The position numbers and the translations under genes are program-made. A DNA stretch of 64,000 nucleotides, taken from Myxococcales bacterium. GTDB lineage: Bacteria; Myxococcota_A; Polyangia; Palsa-1104; JAEUJZ01. The stretch spans positions 1 through 64,000 of the forward strand of contig JAEUJZ010000025.1 in NCBI GenBank assembly GCA_016794505.1, given 5' to 3'. Numbering within the stretch: the first letter of the stretch is position 1; the number at the start of each line of letters is the position of its first letter. Shown one piece after another: positions 61,184 to 64,000 of this stretch. The notes below the pieces were generated by a model that was not told the DNA's origin, did not search any database, and was given only the letters and a program-made list of their open reading frames with translations.

Positions 61184-62008
61184 TCATGTGCTGCGGGCGT
61201 GACTGCGAGAATCGTTGGGATCGGAATTCACCCGGTCGAGGCGCCACCAAGGCGAGCTGATCACCAGGCCCAGGACGCGCAGCGTGTCTTCCCAGTTGCG
61301 GAAGTGCGTGCGTGGCGTGCTGGTTTCTGCCTCGGTGGCAGCCGGGGCGGCGCTTTCGTCGGGGACACTGGGCTCGGGAGCGCTGGGGACGCGGTAGATG
61401 GTCTGCACCGGCACTTCACGAAGCGGGATCGCGAGCTTGCTTGCCCACAGCAAAAGCTCGGTCTCGGTATCGAAGCGGCGCGTCGAAAGCGGCAGCGAGA
61501 GCAGCCGGCGCGGATAGATGCGGAAGCCGGTCTGTGTGTCGCTGTGTCGACGGCCGGCAAACAGCGAGATAAAGAAGGTCGAGATGTGGTTGCCAATGCG
61601 GCTGCGACGCGGCATCAGCGCTGGGTCAAAGCTGCGCACGCCCAGCACCAAGCTCGACGGCTCTTTTTGCCATACGGCAAGCAGCTTGGGGATCTCGCGC
61701 GTGTCGTGCTGGCCGTCGGCGTCCAAGGTCAGCACGCCGTCTGCGTTTTGGGATCGGGCGTAGGCGAAGCCGGTCTGCAGCGCCGCCCCTTTGCCGCGGT
61801 TTGCGTGATGTCGCAGGACCACCGCACCCGCCGCTTGCGCCCGCTGCCTGGTCTGGTCTGTGCTGCCGTCGTCGACGACGATGACCGGCAAGCCAGCTTG
61901 CGCGGCTCCCCGCACGACGGCGGCTACCTGATGCTCGGCGTTATAGGCGGGGATCAGAATCACAAGACCGGGTGTTGGTCCCGTCTGCTGCGGTTCAACC
62001 GTTCTCAC
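61184..62008 (-). CDS. GT2-family glycosyltransferase
   Basis: 274 residues, GTG start. GT-A fold: VILIPAYNAEHQVA, VIVVDDGSTDQT, and TLDADGQHD with the DxD motif; RRHSDTQTGFRIYPRR is a GT2 (dolichol-phosphate mannosyltransferase-like) sequence. No membrane helices like those of polyprenyl-phosphate transferases are seen. It likely adds a sugar to a lipid carrier or lipid. It is 17 bases after the dehydratase gene and 17 before the lipoprotein, so one operon is likely. Confidence 0.85.
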   Translation of the reverse strand: MRTVEPQQTGPTPGLVILIPAYNAEHQVAAVVRGAAQAGLPVIVVDDGSTDQTRQRAQAAGAVVLRHHANRGKGAALQTGFAYARSQNADGVLTLDADGQHDTREIPKLLAVWQKEPSSLVLGVRSFDPALMPRRSRIGNHISTFFISLFAGRRHSDTQTGFRIYPRRLLSLPLSTRRFDTETELLLWASKLAIPLREVPVQTIYRVPSAPEPSVPDESAAPAATEAETSTPRTHFRNWEDTLRVLGLVISSPWWRLDRVNSDPNDSRSHARST

Positions 62009-62025
62009 GAGAGGTCACCAGAATA

Positions 62026-62712
62026 TCACTTTGAAGTCACGGCGAAAAGCAGCCGACCTTGACCCAACAGGCGTGCCGGCGGGTGCTGTGGTTCCGTCGG
62101 GCCAAGGCGGGGGTCGCGCTGCGATAGAGCGGCATGCACGCGGTCACTTGGCCAGCCATCGATCGGGCACAGCGCCTGGGCGGAAAACGCCACCAGAGCC
62201 CCCAGGCTCTCTTGCTTTTGGACGTGAAGAAGGACCGTGTCACCGACGCGAGCGCCGCCACGTGCTGCGGCTGGGAACCGAAAGTCAGAGACGGACACTA
62301 AGAAGCCAAGATGCCGCTCTTGTGCCGATGGCTGCTCGGCTGGACGTGCCGAGGGGCGTACGGATGGCTGCACCGCGGTTGGTGCCGCGCTGGACGCCCG
62401 CGATGTCGGCTCGGACGAAAGAAGGTTGAAGCAGGCCGCGGCCTGGCTGAGCGCTTCGATCAGAAGCAGCGCCGGCAGGTCGGTCTGATGGGGCACGGCT
62501 GCAGCCGGAACACACTGCTCAGCAGGCCACAGCGCATCGTTGATCGAGATCTGTTTCAGTGCCCACAGCGAGCCGCTTGCGACGTCGATGTGCAGCACGC
62601 GATCGAGCAAGCGAAACGGCGGAGCATGCGGCAGGTGGGGCACTGGGATGGCCGGCTGTCCATGCAACACAGCGACGGGAAATGTTGTCAGATCAGGCAA
62701 GTCGGGGAGCAT
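62026..62712 (-). CDS. FabZ/FabA-like hotdog-fold dehydratase
   Basis: 228 residues from the ATG at 62712; longer frames (to 62790) would overlap the divergent gene's start. Residues 22-36 read LPHAPPFRLLDRVLH, where the His is the FabZ active-site residue, and LLIEALSQAAA supplies the catalytic acid. An inserted Ala/Ser/Pro-rich stretch of about 35 residues breaks the domain (about 105-135). The family removes water from 3-hydroxyacyl-ACP. The following GT2 and lipoprotein genes suggest a lipid or polyene product. Confidence 0.7.
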   Translation of the reverse strand: MLPDLPDLTTFPVAVLHGQPAIPVPHLPHAPPFRLLDRVLHIDVASGSLWALKQISINDALWPAEQCVPAAAVPHQTDLPALLLIEALSQAAACFNLLSSEPTSRASSAAPTAVQPSVRPSARPAEQPSAQERHLGFLVSVSDFRFPAAARGGARVGDTVLLHVQKQESLGALVAFSAQALCPIDGWPSDRVHAALSQRDPRLGPTEPQHPPARLLGQGRLLFAVTSK

Positions 62713-62770
62713 GAGACGGTTCGCAATCCGTTGGGCGCAACCGTGTACTAACTTGTGCGAAGGAGCAACC

Positions 62771-64000
62771 ATGAAGCGCGTCATCGTCATTCCCGGATCA
62801 CGTGGGTCGAAGCCAGCGACCGCTCTTCAGCGCATCGGACGAGCGGCTGGGCTTTCGATGGCCTTGGGCGTGCTGCTATCGGGCAGCGGCTGCGCACACA
62901 CCTCGCGGGCTGGCGCGTCGGCTGGTCTGTCTGATCCATCGGCTGGTCCCGTGACCAAGGTCGAGATGGACCCCGTGCAGATCGAAGCCGGCAAGCCCGG
63001 TGATGAGCTGGTTGCCTTTGACGCTCCGACGCTGTTTGAAGAAGCCGGGGAGCACATGGACGGCAATCGCTTCAGCGAAGCTGTCGAGAGCTATGACCGC
63101 TTGATCAAGAGCTTCCCCGAGAGCGGCTATGTGCCGCCATCGATCTTCAACGCGGGCTTGTCGTTGGAAGCGCAGGGCCGCTTTGTCGATGCCGTCGAGC
63201 GCTATCGTCGCGTACTCGATGAGTTTCCCGCGGCCAAGGTGGCCAAAGACGCGAGTCTGCGCATCGGGGCCTGCTATGCCGAGCTTTCGCGCTGGCCAGC
63301 TTCGATCGAGGCGCTGGAAGCAGCGGCTCGGCGCACCGATCTCAACCTGAGCGAGCGAGTCGAGACCATGTCGCGCATCGGCCTTGGCTACTTCGAGATC
63401 AGCGACACGGTGCAGGCCGAGCGCAGCTTTCGCGAAGCCATCGCGTATTACCAAGCGCACCAAGAGGAAGAGCGCATCGAGTCGCCATTTTTCGTCGCCA
63501 TGGCGCAGTTTTATCGCGCGCATCTTTCGCACAAGCGCTTTCGCGAGATGCCGCTGCGTACGGCGCAGAAACAGCTTCCGCAAGACATCGAAGCGCTGGC
63601 CAAGCAGTTCATGGCGGCAAACGAGGGCTATGTCGCCGCGATTCGCTTCAAAGATCCGTTCTGGGCATCAGCGGCTGGCTTTCACATCGGCGCGCTGTAT
63701 CGCGAGCTCTATGACACGCTGGTCAAAGCGCCCGTTCCCGTCGAGCTGAACGAGCTAGAGAAGATCTTTTACAGCGACCTGCTGAAAGGTCAGCTGCGCA
63801 ACTTGCTGGAGAAAGCGCAGGGCGTTCTGCAGAAGAACGTCGAGTGGGCTTCGCGGGTCGGCGTAAAAAACGGCTGGGTGGAAAAGTCGTCGGAACAGCT
63901 GGAGGAGCTCAGCCGCTTGCTCGCCGCGATCGAGACCCAGCCGGTGGGACCGACTGCGCCGACCCCGACGCGCGAGCCGCGACCCGAGCCGCCGCGCCCT
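62771..64000 (+). CDS. TPR-containing lipoprotein (partial, 3' end off window)
   Basis: At least 410 residues. AAGGAG precedes the ATG by seven bases. Signal peptide ending LSGSGC gives a lipobox. Tetratricopeptide-like repeats follow, with motifs such as FSEAVESYDRLIKSFPES, RFVDAVERYRRVLDEFP and AERSFREAIAYY. A helical region with LEELSRLLAAIE leads to a Pro-rich stretch at the window edge (TPTREPRPEPPRP). TPR lipoproteins often act as assembly or scaffold factors at the outer membrane; the partners are not visible. Divergent from the dehydratase gene. Confidence 0.8.
   Translation, partial: MKRVIVIPGSRGSKPATALQRIGRAAGLSMALGVLLSGSGCAHTSRAGASAGLSDPSAGPVTKVEMDPVQIEAGKPGDELVAFDAPTLFEEAGEHMDGNRFSEAVESYDRLIKSFPESGYVPPSIFNAGLSLEAQGRFVDAVERYRRVLDEFPAAKVAKDASLRIGACYAELSRWPASIEALEAAARRTDLNLSERVETMSRIGLGYFEISDTVQAERSFREAIAYYQAHQEEERIESPFFVAMAQFYRAHLSHKRFREMPLRTAQKQLPQDIEALAKQFMAANEGYVAAIRFKDPFWASAAGFHIGALYRELYDTLVKAPVPVELNELEKIFYSDLLKGQLRNLLEKAQGVLQKNVEWASRVGVKNGWVEKSSEQLEELSRLLAAIETQPVGPTAPTPTREPRPEPPRP

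Overview
The window looks like chromosomal DNA of a high-GC member of the Myxococcota (myxobacteria). The taxonomic signs are the strong G/C bias at third codon positions, many cysteine-rich lipoproteins, an AgmX/PglI-type C-terminal domain, a Hanks-type serine/threonine kinase, an OmpA protein with thrombospondin type 3 repeats, a MYXO-CTERM-like tail, and a CHAT-STAND-WD40 protein. The taxonomic call is an inference from gene content; no rRNA gene is present.

Layout. (1) 1-10.9 kb is an accessory region: the 3' end of an unidentified gene, an IS91-type transposase fragment, a two-gene minus-strand operon (a CHAT protease-like/STAND NTPase/WD40 protein, then a 1232-residue multi-lectin-like protein), and what looks like a decayed second STAND ATPase fragment. 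(2) 10.9-13.8 kb carries three minus-strand exported proteins with a perfect 20-bp palindrome between two of them. (3) 14-18.4 kb is the translation block rplT-pheS-pheT, without infC or rpmI directly upstream. (4) 18.4-28 kb holds envelope genes: a Cys-rich lipoprotein, a FliB-like Fe-S protein, a zinc ribbon/AgmX protein, a glycine-rich DUF11 surface protein, an OmpA/TSP3 protein, a CPBP protease and a patatin. (5) 28-33.7 kb is a likely metal-responsive locus: a Fur-family repressor, a lipoprotein, a TonB-dependent receptor that carries its own TonB C-terminal-like domain, and a second lipoprotein. Three copies of TGCAA-N5-TTGCA lie around these genes. (6) 33.7-48.3 kb is mixed housekeeping: a LysR regulator, DUF2891 and ppk1, a Gfo/Idh/MocA oxidoreductase, a Ser/Thr kinase, tRNA-Pro(TGG), a FadL-like porin, a cystathionine beta-synthase-type enzyme, a YbjN-like protein, a zinc alcohol dehydrogenase and rimO. 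(7) 48.3-57.7 kb has a membrane sulfatase-fold/HEAT protein, a branched-chain aminotransferase, rsmB, fumC and two SDR-family reductases. (8) An AT-rich block with a perfect palindrome at 57.7 kb precedes a run of minus-strand genes: a Cys-rich lipoprotein, an HExxH membrane protein, rlmB, a lipoprotein, a GT2 glycosyltransferase and a FabZ-like dehydratase. A TPR lipoprotein diverges from the last of these and runs off the end.

The best candidates for something new are the CHAT-STAND-TM-WD40 plus lectin operon at 1.1-9.7 kb and the Fur-family/TonB-fusion locus at 28-33.7 kb with its own operator type. All functions are read from sequence motifs; no database search or structure prediction was run.
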